Shown here: positions 26,149-36,389 of the stretch, one piece after another
How the letters are laid out: each line of letters starts with the position of its first letter
Position numbering within the stretch: position 1 is the stretch's first letter
Assembly (NCBI GenBank): GCA_016926875.1
Contig: JAFGNU010000069.1
Location: forward strand, 1 to 64,000
Direction of reading: 5' to 3'
DNA: 64,000 nt
Source of the DNA: Anaerolineae bacterium
Lineage (GTDB): Bacteria > Chloroflexota > Anaerolineae > Aggregatilineales > Aggregatilineaceae
The notes under the pieces: model-generated
Told to the model about the DNA's origin: nothing
The model's input: only the letters and a program-made list of their open reading frames with translations
Database searches by the model: none
Program-made: the position numbers and the translations under genes

Positions 26149-27612
26149 TTGACCAACGGCAAAAGCCCTGATGTTTTACGCGGCATTATGTCTTTGGGGA
26201 GCGGCACCCTGCTGACACTCGTGTGCAGTTTCGTTAGCATCAGCATCTCTGCCAGGGCGCTTTCCGAGGATCAGTATGGCGTGTATTTCCTGCTGCTGAC
26301 GATTGTCTACCTGCTGGAGGTAATCTGCAACCTGGGGCTGCGCTCGTCGGCGGCCAAGTTCATTGCCAGCGCCCAAAACGATGACGAGCGGCAGGCTATT
26401 GTCAACAGTGTGTTGACTTTCCGGCTGCTGATGGCGGTAGGCGTGTCACTGCTGGCAGTCATCTGCAAACCACTGATCTTGCTGGCGTTTCCTTCCGACC
26501 TGTTATCCCGGCTGTTTTTATACGTACCCGTGTTGTTTTGCGTCCAGACTGCCGACCTGCTGCTTGACTGCCTGATGCAGGGTTTCCAGTTGTATCGCAA
26601 AATGGCGTTTGTCAAGGGAATGAGCGGGGTGCTGAATCTGGGGCTGGTAGTGTTGTTTTTGCTGCCTCTTGATCTCAGCCTGGAAGGACTGATCCTGGCG
26701 ACAGCGTTGTCGGTGGGGATCACGGCGCTGGTGCGTTACTGGATGATCCCAGGGCACAAAGCGCTCATGCTGGATACGCCTTTGCTGCGACGCATGATCC
26801 GGTTTGGACTGCCGCTGCAAAGCAACGATGTACTGACGTTCATCTCGCAGCGGTTGGACATACTGATCCTGGGCGCGATGGTCAGCCCGAAGTCGGTAGC
26901 ATACCTGGGCGTGGCGTCCAAGATACCGCAGAACTTGCAGCGCTTGTTCGCGTCATTGTATTCGGTGTATTTCCCGCACATGTCCAACCTGTTCGGTCAG
27001 GATCAGCGGGTCAAGGCAAAAAACGTGATGAACCGCTTTTTGCGCCTGACAGCTTTTATCACAGTCTCCGGCGCGTTGTTTACGGTGCTGTTCCAGGATG
27101 AGATCATCACCCTGGTCTTTTCTGAGAAATATCTGCCAAGCGCCCCGGCATTGGGCTTGCTCATGATCATTTTCACTCTCTCGGTGGCCAGCACGATCCT
27201 GGACCATACGCTGATTGCAGCGGATCACCCGGACTATCTGCCGGTGATCAGCCTGGCCGATACGGTGCCCAGCGTCATCGCCAACTTACTGCTGATCCCC
27301 CCGCTTGGGTTTATGGGCGCGGTCTATGCCAAGCTGATCGCCAACATCTGCACTAACCCGGTATCGGTGTGGGCGCTGCTCCGCGAGAAAATCAGCGTGC
27401 GGGTTGGCGCATACCTGAAGCCAATGCTGTTTATGGTGATCTGCCTGGGAATTTACTTTGGTTTGGGCTGGGATTCGCTGGTGATCAAAAGCGCCCTGCT
27501 GGCGTTGTTCGTGGTGCTGTCGATGGCGTTTTCGGTGATCACGCCTACCGACCTGCTGACCATGTTCGAAAACCTGAAGCCAGAGCGCAGACAGCCAGTT
27601 TTTGATAAGTGA
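26149..27612 (+). CDS. Oligosaccharide flippase (Wzx/MATE-like)
   Basis: RGIMSLGSGTLLTLVCSFVSISISARALSEDQYGVYFLLLTIVYLLEVICNLGLRSSAAKFI and ~12 TM pattern; TTG start assumed (alternative ATG at 26188). Confidence 0.88.
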   Translation: MTNGKSPDVLRGIMSLGSGTLLTLVCSFVSISISARALSEDQYGVYFLLLTIVYLLEVICNLGLRSSAAKFIASAQNDDERQAIVNSVLTFRLLMAVGVSLLAVICKPLILLAFPSDLLSRLFLYVPVLFCVQTADLLLDCLMQGFQLYRKMAFVKGMSGVLNLGLVVLFLLPLDLSLEGLILATALSVGITALVRYWMIPGHKALMLDTPLLRRMIRFGLPLQSNDVLTFISQRLDILILGAMVSPKSVAYLGVASKIPQNLQRLFASLYSVYFPHMSNLFGQDQRVKAKNVMNRFLRLTAFITVSGALFTVLFQDEIITLVFSEKYLPSAPALGLLMIIFTLSVASTILDHTLIAADHPDYLPVISLADTVPSVIANLLLIPPLGFMGAVYAKLIANICTNPVSVWALLREKISVRVGAYLKPMLFMVICLGIYFGLGWDSLVIKSALLALFVVLSMAFSVITPTDLLTMFENLKPERRQPVFDK

Positions 27613-28895
27613 TGGCCGACGTTACGGTATTGTTCGGTGGATTGGTAGTAGGGGCGGTGTCTTACCTGGTTTCGCGGCGGGCGGCGCAGACGTTTCGTGA
27701 TTTTGATTCGAAGCGCTACCCGGCGTTTGTTTACCGGGCCGTTAACCCCGGCGAGTTGGGTATCCCCGTGTTTACCTATCACTCCGTTGCGGGACCAGGT
27801 ACGCCCGATTCGGTTACGCCTGCCGCGTTTGAACGTCACATGTGCCACCTGTCCGCCAATGGGTATTACACTCTGAGCGCGGACGAGCTGCACGCTTATC
27901 TTGTGCGCGGCGAACCCGTGCCGCCCAAGTCGGTCGTCATCACCTTTGACGATGGGCGGGCAACGCTGTGGACGGCTGCCTACCCGATCCTGAAACGATA
28001 CGGCCTGCGCGCGGTGTGTTTCCTGGTGCCCGGTTTTATGTCCGAATCCGGCATGCGATCCGGGCCGGATGGTTCCACCGAAGCTGATCTGAGCGATGTT
28101 CCGGCCCTGACCTGGGACGAGGTGCGGGCGATGCACGACGATGGGCTGGTGGATTTCCAGTCACACACGCTGGATCACACGCGCATTTTCTACGGGCCGG
28201 AGATCAGGGACTTTATCCACCCGGCGTTTGTGTTCGGATACCATAACGTCAGTGTCCCGGTGATGCGTGTCCAGGGCACTGACCGGCTGCATGACAGGCC
28301 GCCGCTGGGGACACCGATCTACCGCAGCCAGCCGAGGATGAGTGCGGCGCGGCGCTTCTTTGATGATGAGGGTCTGCGGAATGCCTGCGTTGAATACGTC
28401 GCGGAACAGGGCGGCGCGGCGTTTTTCGCCCGGTCGGGCTGGCGCGCGGACCTGCGGCGTTATGTGGATGCATACCGCCGGGCGCATGATCTCAACGAGC
28501 GTTTCGAGACACCGGATGAACAGGCCGACGCAATCCAGCACAGCCTGGTCCGCAGCAAGCAGATCATCGAAGAACACCTGCCGGGGCATACGGTCCGGCA
28601 CCTGTGCTATCCCTGGCACCGTTACAGTGTATTGGCCGCCAGCCTGACGAGGGAAGCAGGCTATATCAGCGCCTTCATCGACATCAACCCGCAGAAACCG
28701 CGCCCGAACCCCAACAACCCGTACAGCGTGCAGCGCGTGCTGCCGCTCAACGAGGTTGGCGACGACCCATACCAGATCACGCGTATCGACGCCAGGGACG
28801 ACGTGGTTATGAGCCTGCCGGGTGCGGGGCGGCTGTCCTATGGGCGGCGCGTGGCGGCGCGCTTCCTGCGAGCACCGGGCTTCCTGAAGGACTGA
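27612..28895 (+). CDS. Polysaccharide deacetylase family protein (NodB domain)
   Basis: PVFTYHSVAG; KSVVITFDDGRATLWTAAYPILKRYGLRAVCFLVPGF; DFQSHTLDH; HLCYPWHRYS. Confidence 0.88.
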   Translation: MADVTVLFGGLVVGAVSYLVSRRAAQTFRDFDSKRYPAFVYRAVNPGELGIPVFTYHSVAGPGTPDSVTPAAFERHMCHLSANGYYTLSADELHAYLVRGEPVPPKSVVITFDDGRATLWTAAYPILKRYGLRAVCFLVPGFMSESGMRSGPDGSTEADLSDVPALTWDEVRAMHDDGLVDFQSHTLDHTRIFYGPEIRDFIHPAFVFGYHNVSVPVMRVQGTDRLHDRPPLGTPIYRSQPRMSAARRFFDDEGLRNACVEYVAEQGGAAFFARSGWRADLRRYVDAYRRAHDLNERFETPDEQADAIQHSLVRSKQIIEEHLPGHTVRHLCYPWHRYSVLAASLTREAGYISAFIDINPQKPRPNPNNPYSVQRVLPLNEVGDDPYQITRIDARDDVVMSLPGAGRLSYGRRVAARFLRAPGFLKD

Positions 28896-28897
28896 GC

Positions 28898-30106
28898 GTG
28901 CGTATTCTCGTGCTGTCCGACCGCTACCCGCCCTATTACGAGGGCGCGTATGAGCTGAACTGCCAGCAGGTAACCGACGGGCTGCGTGCGCGTGGGCATT
29001 CGCTGACGGTCCTGACCACGACATTCGGATTGAAGCATAAGCGGGTAGACGAGCATATACACCGCGTCCTGCGCTTTCATAACTTCGGCTACCGGAACAA
29101 GCTGCACCGCCGGATACAACATGCACGGCTGTTTTTCCAGTCACGGGCAAACTACCGGCTGGTGCAGCGCCTGGCTGAACAAAGCCAGCCGGACGTGGTA
29201 TTTGTCTGGCACATGCTAGCGACAACGATTTTACCGATCCTGGCCGTGCAGGATATGGGGCTGCCAACGGTTCACCGTGTTGGGAGCCACTGGCTGAACC
29301 ACCTGCGCCGCGAATATGTTGATGATCCGATCCGCTTCAAACGCGGCTACCGGTCGGCGCTCATCGGTTTTCGTCAGTTTGACGAACTGCGGCTCGACAC
29401 GGCGATTTTTGTTGCGCAGGCACTCAAAGACAGTTATCAACATGCAGGCTTTGATCTGGCACAGGCTGTTGTGATTCCTACCGGTATCCCGGCAGAGTGG
29501 ATCGCCGCGCAGCCTCCGCACCGATCACCGGATGGCGCGCTTCGACTGCTGACCGTCGGGCGCGTGGAAGCGCAAAAAGGGCCGGATGTAGTCGTGCAGG
29601 CGGTTGAGCGGCTGGTCAGGGCAAATTACCACGTTCGCCTGGACATGATCGGGCCCGGTCAGCCGGAGTATGTCGCGGCAGTCAAGCAGTTGATCACTGC
29701 GCGCGGCCTGGATACGCATGTACGGTTGGTAGGCTTCCTGCCCCGCCAGGAGCTTTTGCAGCGCTACGCAGACTACGACGCGCTGCTGTTCCCAACGCTG
29801 CGCTGGGAGGGGTTGCCAACCACTATCATCGAGGCGATGGCGAACGGGCTGGCGGTGATCGCCAGTGACATTGGCGGGCCAAAAGACATCATCCGGCACG
29901 ATCAAAATGGGTTGCTTGTACCATCCGGCGATCCGGCTGCCCTGGCGGATGCCGTCGAGCGCCTGGCTGTAACGCCGGGACGAATTGCCGAGATCGGCGC
30001 GGCTGCCATACGTACCATCCGTGAAGGGTTTACATTTGAACGAATGCTGGACCAGTACGAAACGTATCTGAAGGCGCATTGTTCTACGAGGGAGAACCAA
30101 CGATGA
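28898..30106 (+). CDS. Glycosyltransferase, GT4
   Basis: GTG start: MRILVLSDRYPPYYEGAYELNCQQVTDGLRARGHSLTVLT; IPTGIPAEWI; LLTVGRVEAQKGPDVVV; LRWEGLPTTIIEAMANGLAVIASDIGGPKDII. Confidence 0.92.
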   Translation: MRILVLSDRYPPYYEGAYELNCQQVTDGLRARGHSLTVLTTTFGLKHKRVDEHIHRVLRFHNFGYRNKLHRRIQHARLFFQSRANYRLVQRLAEQSQPDVVFVWHMLATTILPILAVQDMGLPTVHRVGSHWLNHLRREYVDDPIRFKRGYRSALIGFRQFDELRLDTAIFVAQALKDSYQHAGFDLAQAVVIPTGIPAEWIAAQPPHRSPDGALRLLTVGRVEAQKGPDVVVQAVERLVRANYHVRLDMIGPGQPEYVAAVKQLITARGLDTHVRLVGFLPRQELLQRYADYDALLFPTLRWEGLPTTIIEAMANGLAVIASDIGGPKDIIRHDQNGLLVPSGDPAALADAVERLAVTPGRIAEIGAAAIRTIREGFTFERMLDQYETYLKAHCSTRENQR

Positions 30107-32001
30107 GCGGAATATGTGGCATTGTTCACCGCCAGGCAGACCGCCCGGTCGATCAAACGCTGTTGCAAACTATCAACAACACCATGATTCACCGTGGCCC
30201 GGACGGGGAAGATTATCACCTCGAACCCGGTACCGGGCTGGCTGCGCGCCACCTGACGATAGGTGGATATGTCACATCTCAGCCTGCCAGCGATGCCAGT
30301 GGATCGATCTGGGCGCTGGTAAACGGCGCGATTTTGAACCATGCCGAGTTGCGCGGACGCCTGCTGGCAGATGGGCACACCCTGCAAATGGCCAGCGACG
30401 CCGAAGTAATAGCAACCCTGTACCGCACCGGGGGCGACAGCTTCCCCGAACGGTTGGAAGGCGAGTTTGCCATCGCGTTATGGGATAGCGCTCAACGCCG
30501 TTTGCTGCTGGTCCGGGACCGGTTGGGTGTGAAGCCGCTCTATTTCGCACACATCGACGGATCGCTGGTTTTTGCGTCCGAGCTGCGGGCTGTGATGCAG
30601 CACCCGGCAGTCAGCCGCGAGCTCGACATGCTGGCATATTCGGAATACCTGACGTTCCAGCATTCGCTTGCGCCGCGCACGCTGCTAAAGGATATCCAGA
30701 AGCTGCCGCCGGGCTGTATGGTCGAGTATCACGACGGCAAGCTAAGCACATCGCAATACTGGGATCTGCGCTTCCCGGATGCGGCGGACAATGAGTTCAG
30801 TGTAGATCAACATGTCGAGCGCTTTCGCGAAGTGTTCGCGCTGGCGGTCCGGCAGCGGCTGCCCGATGGCCCGATAGGGTGCTTTCTTTCCGGCGGTATG
30901 GATACCAGCTCGATTGTCGGGATGCTGTCGCACCTGGGCGTGCCGGAGATACGCACCTATTCTGGCGGCTACCGGCTGGATGAGTCGGGTGGAGAGTTGA
31001 GCCGCGCGAAAATCGTCGCGGATCACTTCAACACCCTTCATCATGAGTTGGGCTTTTCCGCGCAGGACTACGCCGATGCCCTGCCCCACTTCATTCGCTA
31101 CATGGATGACCCGGTTGCAGATGAGGCTTCGTTGATCCGGATGCTGCTCACCGGGCGGGCGCGGGATGATGTGCGCGTGCTGCTCGGCGGCGAAGGGGGC
31201 GACGATGTGACGGCTGGCTACCATTGTGATGATTTCTGCAAACGCTTTGATCGCTTGCGCCGGTTCCAACGGCTGCCGCGCTGGCTGCGCTGTGATGTAC
31301 CTGCGCTGCTCAGTCCGTTTTTGCCCGGCAGGCTGCGCGCCTGGCTGGCACGGGGCAACCGCGATCCCTCGACGATCCCCGCCGAGGAGCACTATTCGAT
31401 GGTATGGGCATTCGAGGCTGACGAAAAACGCCGCTACTTCCCGGCGCTGCGTGATATGGACGACCACTGCCACGACCTGGCACGCGAGATATACGCGCGC
31501 AGTAATACAGCCGATCCGCTGTCCCAGTTGTTATACTTCTATACCAAGGTTTGGGCTGCTGAAAACCTGATGATGAGTGCTGACAAGATGACCATGTCGC
31601 ACAGCGTCGAGTTCCGTGCGCCGTTTCTGGATCACCGGTTGGCGGAGTTGTGCGCTGCCATGCCGTCCGCCAACAAGGTGCACCGCGAGCCGGACGGCAG
31701 CTATACGACCAAATACATTCTCAAGCGAGCAATGCATGGTATCCTGCCGGACAACGTGATCAAGATGCCCAAGTCGCCCTTCCAGGTGCCCACTCAGGAA
31801 TGGTTCCAGAGTTCGCTGGCGGGACGCTGCCGGGATGTGTTGTTTTCAGAGAGCGCGCGGACATCCGGCCTGTACGATATTGAACAGGTGCGAGCGCTGT
31901 TTGAGCGACACAGCCAGGCGCCCACCTTACAAACCATGATCCAGATACGCAACGTGTTGTTTTTTGAAATGTGGCGGCAGCTTGTTTTGAATGCTACGTA
32001 A
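30103..32001 (+). CDS. asnB: Asparagine synthase (glutamine-hydrolysing) family protein
   Basis: MSGICGIVHRQ (class II GATase, Cys at position 5 with the initiator Met counted); TMIHRGPDGEDYH; LVRDRLGVKPLYFA; CFLSGGMDTSSIVGM; LLGGEGGDDVTAGY. Confidence 0.93.
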   Translation: MSGICGIVHRQADRPVDQTLLQTINNTMIHRGPDGEDYHLEPGTGLAARHLTIGGYVTSQPASDASGSIWALVNGAILNHAELRGRLLADGHTLQMASDAEVIATLYRTGGDSFPERLEGEFAIALWDSAQRRLLLVRDRLGVKPLYFAHIDGSLVFASELRAVMQHPAVSRELDMLAYSEYLTFQHSLAPRTLLKDIQKLPPGCMVEYHDGKLSTSQYWDLRFPDAADNEFSVDQHVERFREVFALAVRQRLPDGPIGCFLSGGMDTSSIVGMLSHLGVPEIRTYSGGYRLDESGGELSRAKIVADHFNTLHHELGFSAQDYADALPHFIRYMDDPVADEASLIRMLLTGRARDDVRVLLGGEGGDDVTAGYHCDDFCKRFDRLRRFQRLPRWLRCDVPALLSPFLPGRLRAWLARGNRDPSTIPAEEHYSMVWAFEADEKRRYFPALRDMDDHCHDLAREIYARSNTADPLSQLLYFYTKVWAAENLMMSADKMTMSHSVEFRAPFLDHRLAELCAAMPSANKVHREPDGSYTTKYILKRAMHGILPDNVIKMPKSPFQVPTQEWFQSSLAGRCRDVLFSESARTSGLYDIEQVRALFERHSQAPTLQTMIQIRNVLFFEMWRQLVLNAT

Positions 32002-32017
32002 AATCGGAGGCTGAACT

Positions 32018-33145
32018 GTGCGGCACGAGCAGGTCAAGGAACGGCTGAAACAGTTTAAGGAGTATTTTCCACCCCGGCTGCAAGAGTTAGGGGTGCAAAC
32101 CTGGCACGCTATCGAGCTTCCGTTAGGCGCCATGCTGGAACGCCGCTCGATTGTAGAAGTGCACCGTGTGCTATACCCTGCGGCAGAAGTGGCCGACTTT
32201 GCGCAGGAAAGAATACTCGGCCCCACTGCCGATCAGGTGCTGGTTGAAGTCACGTATTCGGTTATGAGTCCTGGCACGGAGCGGGCGCAGTTGCTCGGCC
32301 TGCCGGGTGTCTACAAGCACGTGCGTGGCGCAGCGTTCTATCCGGGCTATTCCGGGGCGGGCACTGTGATCGACGTAGGTCGCCGGGTAACAACCTTTAA
32401 AGTAGGCGACCGGGTTGCAGGGCGCATCAAGCACAGCTCACGCTACGCGGTGCTGCCGGACTTTTTGTTCCATGTTCCCGACAGCGTCTCGCTGGAGCAC
32501 GCCGCGTTTATCGAGCTGGGCATCATCGTCTTGCAGGGGATTCGCAAGGCGCGCATCAAGCCCGGTGAATCGGTGCTGGTGTTGGGCCAGGGCTTGATCG
32601 GACAGATGGCCGACCGCCTGGCCCGTATGTCGGGGGGTGCCCCGGTGGTGGCGGTGGCGCGCTCGAAGGCCAAAGCGCCGGAAGCTACGACTGCCGGTGC
32701 GGCGGATCGCTTCCTGACCGTCGAAGAACTCGAACGAGCAGGGGTTGGCGATGGCTACGACGTGGTCATCGAGGCGACCGGCTCTGCGCACATCCTGCCG
32801 TTTGCGTTCAGCCTGGCGCGGGCAGGTGGGCGTGTGATCGGCCTGGGCACGCCAAAAGGGCGCGGTGAAGTGAACCTGGGCCAAGCCGATGCCCGATCAG
32901 GTGTTACGTTTATCGGCGCGCATATCAGCGGTATGCCGCTTCATGAGCAGTCTGACGGGTTGTGGACCTACCAGGGCGAAGGTGAGTTGTTCATCGATCT
33001 GCTGGCACGCGGTGCGCTGTCGCTGGATGCCCTGATCACGCAGCGCCGCGATCCGGCAGAGGCGGGCAAAGTCTATGAGGCGCTGCGCACCGGCGATTCA
33101 CGTGTGATCGGCATTATGTTTGATTGGCGCAGTTATGCGAAATAA
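32018..33145 (+). CDS. Zinc-type medium-chain dehydrogenase (MDR)
   Basis: ADQVLVEVTYSVMSPGTERAQLLGL…YPGYSGAGTVIDVGRRVTTFKVGDRVAG; VLVLGQGLIGQMADRLARMSGGAPVVAVARS. Confidence 0.88.
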   Translation: MRHEQVKERLKQFKEYFPPRLQELGVQTWHAIELPLGAMLERRSIVEVHRVLYPAAEVADFAQERILGPTADQVLVEVTYSVMSPGTERAQLLGLPGVYKHVRGAAFYPGYSGAGTVIDVGRRVTTFKVGDRVAGRIKHSSRYAVLPDFLFHVPDSVSLEHAAFIELGIIVLQGIRKARIKPGESVLVLGQGLIGQMADRLARMSGGAPVVAVARSKAKAPEATTAGAADRFLTVEELERAGVGDGYDVVIEATGSAHILPFAFSLARAGGRVIGLGTPKGRGEVNLGQADARSGVTFIGAHISGMPLHEQSDGLWTYQGEGELFIDLLARGALSLDALITQRRDPAEAGKVYEALRTGDSRVIGIMFDWRSYAK

Positions 33146-33161
33146 TAAGGGGGATTCACCC

Positions 33162-34319
33162 ATGGAACAGGCAGCAACGTCACCGTTTCAACTATCGCGG
33201 CGGTGGTTCAAGTGGAAGATCGATTTTGACGCGGGTATGTTGGCAGATTCCCTGTCGCCGGAAAAGCGGCTGCGGGTCGGGATCGTGGGCGGTGGCGATA
33301 TCGGGCTGCGCAATGCGAACAGCGTGCACGCCGCGCCTGCCGCTGTGGTGGCTGCCGTGTGCGATAAAAACCCTGGTGTCCTGCGCGAATTGGCGAAGCG
33401 CTTCAAGGTGCCTGGCGTGCCGGAGTATGAAGACCTGTTGAAACGCTCAGACGTGGATGCGGTTATACTCTCTCTGCCACATAAACTACACGCACCATTG
33501 GCCGTGCAGGCTGCACAGGCGGGTAAGCATGTGCTGCTCGAAAAACCGATGGGCGTGGACCTGCCAGCCGCCACCGAGATTGTGGAAGCCTGTCAGAAAG
33601 CAGGCGTCCGGCTGACGGTGAACTTCAGCTTTCGCTACCGACCGGCCATCGAGCTGGCCCGCCAACTAATTCAAGATGAACTGTTAGGCGACATTTGCGG
33701 CATCCAGATCAACATGCTGATGTTCAAAGGGGCGAGCTACTGGGCGGGTGGCTTTACCGCGCGTGCTTCCGGCGACTGGCGCGCCTCGAAAGAGCAGGCG
33801 GGCGGCGGCATCCTGATCTTGCAGGTCTGCCATGCCATCGACTTCCTGCGCTATATCACCGGGCTGGAAGTCAAACGGGTATACAGCGAGTACGGCACGT
33901 TTGGCTCGCCGGTGGAGGTTGAAGACGCTATCGGCGTGTGCCTGTTGTACGACAACGGCGCCATCGGATCGATCACGGCCAGCAGCCACTGGCGCGCCGA
34001 GCGGCTCGACGAGGTGCGCATCTGGGGCACGCATGGCGCGCTGCGAATAGAGACTAACGACCGGCTGGAACTCTGGTCTGCCCGGCGCTGGGGGCAGTTG
34101 TCGCCCGGCAAGGAGCACCACCTGGACAACCTGCCGGACATTGACTACACGGCCAAGTGGATTCACTGCTTTGGGCTGGCCATCGCCAACGATCAGCCGC
34201 ACGACATCACCGGTAAGGACGGCTGGATCAACAACGCCGTGATAGAGGCGGCCTATAACTCGCGCGATTCAGGCCGGGCAGAAGATATGCCAGCCTATCG
34301 CTGGGAGGATGCTACATGA
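33162..34319 (+). CDS. Gfo/Idh/MocA family oxidoreductase
   Basis: LRVGIVGGGDIGLRNANSVHAAPAAVVAAVCDKNPGVLRELAKRFKVPGVPEYEDLLKRSDVDAVILSLPHKLHAPLAVQAAQAGKHVLLEKPMG. Confidence 0.93.
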   Translation: MEQAATSPFQLSRRWFKWKIDFDAGMLADSLSPEKRLRVGIVGGGDIGLRNANSVHAAPAAVVAAVCDKNPGVLRELAKRFKVPGVPEYEDLLKRSDVDAVILSLPHKLHAPLAVQAAQAGKHVLLEKPMGVDLPAATEIVEACQKAGVRLTVNFSFRYRPAIELARQLIQDELLGDICGIQINMLMFKGASYWAGGFTARASGDWRASKEQAGGGILILQVCHAIDFLRYITGLEVKRVYSEYGTFGSPVEVEDAIGVCLLYDNGAIGSITASSHWRAERLDEVRIWGTHGALRIETNDRLELWSARRWGQLSPGKEHHLDNLPDIDYTAKWIHCFGLAIANDQPHDITGKDGWINNAVIEAAYNSRDSGRAEDMPAYRWEDAT

Positions 34320-35098
34320 CGACGCTGGATCACGGTATCGTAGACTGCACCGGATTCGAGATCGTCGCACGCCTGCCCTGGGAAGCTGGAGCAGCGAAAG
34401 GGTGGGGCTTTCTAGTGTGCAAATCCGGATCAGGCGCAGAAAATGAGGCGCTGTACGGTGTGATTGGCCCGGTAAACGGCGAGCAGATCAAGGGGCCGGG
34501 CCTGGGTATTCCCTTGCGCGATGCGCCCGATCCGAACAGCGCGCTGCTCCAGTTTGCGCTGGCGTGCAGCCTGTCGGTGATCGACAAAACTGGCATCGAA
34601 TTGGGCGATGCGCTGGTAGTAGCAGGGGCGAACCCGCTGGGTTTGACCGCACTGGCCGCAGCCAGGCAGCAGGGCGTGCGGACCGCCTGCCTAGTGACGG
34701 GGGCGGACACAGCAGCCAACCGGGAAGCGGCGGAAAAGCTGGCCGATGCTGTCATCGCGTATGATGACGTTGATACCTTCGATGATCAGCTTGATACTTT
34801 CGCCGCAGGGTGCCAGGGCAAGATCGCCTATGCCGACGCTGCCGGATCGCCGGAACCGGTCTTTATCATGGCCGGGCGATTGGAACGCTTTGGGACGCTC
34901 GTGTTTTGCCGCCCGGATTCGATTGTGTCGGTGTTGTTGGCTCTACGCGAAGTCCATCACCTGAGGTCAGCGCGCTATGCGTTCTGGTCCCGGCCCGAAA
35001 CACTGGAACAGGCACTGACGCTCAGCGAGTATTACCGCCGCGCTGTCCGGCTGCTCCAATGGGAACGGGTCGACCTGCCGCTGCCCGATACGCGGTAA
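34316..35098 (+). CDS. Short MDR-like/Rossmann protein
   Basis: GIELGDALVVAGANPLGLTALAAARQQGVRTACLVTG resembles an MDR cofactor domain; overlaps preceding stop (ATGA). Confidence 0.6.
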   Translation: MTTLDHGIVDCTGFEIVARLPWEAGAAKGWGFLVCKSGSGAENEALYGVIGPVNGEQIKGPGLGIPLRDAPDPNSALLQFALACSLSVIDKTGIELGDALVVAGANPLGLTALAAARQQGVRTACLVTGADTAANREAAEKLADAVIAYDDVDTFDDQLDTFAAGCQGKIAYADAAGSPEPVFIMAGRLERFGTLVFCRPDSIVSVLLALREVHHLRSARYAFWSRPETLEQALTLSEYYRRAVRLLQWERVDLPLPDTR

Positions 35099-35167
35099 TG
35101 GGATAGCGAGCACTGTCCATCACCAACCGCCAGGGTATGAGCGTATCGCAAGGGCTGCGAGATTACT

Positions 35168-36373
35168 ATGCGTATTTTGATGATCACCAACCTGATTCCG
35201 TACCCGCCAACGTCCGGGGGACAGCTTCGCGCCTACCACCTGCTGCGGCGAATCGCTGAACAGCACGAGGTCTGGCTGGCGGCGCACTTGTTTTCGCCTG
35301 ATGATGCCAAAGGAATCCCTCACCTGGAGACGTTTTGCCATCGTGTGATCACCGGGCGGATGCAGCGGCGGCACCCGGTCGCTCACCTGCCGGGCCTGCT
35401 GCGGTTTGCGCTGGCGGGCTGGCCGCTGGAGCTAAAGTTTCCCCGCTCCACCGAGCTGATAGACAAGCTCCGGCATCTGCTGGCCGATACGAGCTTTGAC
35501 ATCGTGCAGATCGAAGAATCGCGGCTGGCGCTGTACCGGGAACTGCTGCCCAAAAACACGCAGAGCCGGTGCGTTCTGGCGTTTTATGATATTGGCTTCC
35601 ACCAGATGGATCGCATCGCTCGCGTAACGCCAATGGGAATCATGAAAGCGCGTATGTGGCTGCAAAGCCGCCAGATGCGCCGCTGGGAACCGCGCTACGC
35701 CGCACGCTTTGATTACTGTATTACCGTATCCGAGGGGGATCGCAACCTGTTGATCGGAGCCAACCCCCGCTTGCAGGTCGAGGTAATCCCGAACGGGGTT
35801 GATACAAAGGCACTGCAACCACTGCCGGACGCTGACGGCCCGCCCGCGCTGCTGTTTGTTGGCGCGATGCATTACACGCCCAGCCGCGACGCTGCGCTGT
35901 ACTTGTGTGATGAAGTGCTGCCGCGCGTCTGGCAGCGTGTCCCGGCGGCGGAAGCGTGGATCGTCGGCGCGGACCCGCCGGAGCGACTGAAACACGTTGA
36001 CGCCAATCGGGTGCATGTCGCCGGTTGGGTGGATGATGTGCAGCCGTATTACCGCCGCTGCCGGGTGTGCGTTACGCCGCTGCGGGCGGGTGGTGGCACG
36101 CGGTTAAAGATCCTCGAAGCGATGGCGCTGGGGCGGCCTGTTGTCTCAACGGCATTGGGCCGCGAGGGGTTGGACGTGATCGACGGCGAGCACCTGCTGG
36201 TAGCCGACGATCCCGATCAGATTGCCGAACAGATCGCGCGCCTGCTAAACGATCCGGCGCTGGTCGAACGTATCACGACCAAAGGGCGGCGGCTGGTGGA
36301 AGATCATTACGATTGGGATGCCATTGCCGCCCAGCAGATGGAACTATATGAACGTGTATCCCGTACCGGATGA
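35168..36373 (+). CDS. Glycosyltransferase, GT4-like
   Basis: MRILMITNLIPYPPTSGGQLRAYHLLRRIAEQHEV; VIPNGVDTKAL; LLFVGAMHYTPSRDAALYL; RAGGGTRLKILEAMALGRPVVSTALGREGLDV. Confidence 0.92.
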   Translation: MRILMITNLIPYPPTSGGQLRAYHLLRRIAEQHEVWLAAHLFSPDDAKGIPHLETFCHRVITGRMQRRHPVAHLPGLLRFALAGWPLELKFPRSTELIDKLRHLLADTSFDIVQIEESRLALYRELLPKNTQSRCVLAFYDIGFHQMDRIARVTPMGIMKARMWLQSRQMRRWEPRYAARFDYCITVSEGDRNLLIGANPRLQVEVIPNGVDTKALQPLPDADGPPALLFVGAMHYTPSRDAALYLCDEVLPRVWQRVPAAEAWIVGADPPERLKHVDANRVHVAGWVDDVQPYYRRCRVCVTPLRAGGGTRLKILEAMALGRPVVSTALGREGLDVIDGEHLLVADDPDQIAEQIARLLNDPALVERITTKGRRLVEDHYDWDAIAAQQMELYERVSRTG

Positions 36374-36389
36374 ATTACAAGGAGACATT

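Noticed and set aside
28161-29267. 368-aa minus-strand ORF
   Set aside because: Antisense to deacetylase and GT4 genes with clear motifs; composition-driven shadow ORF.
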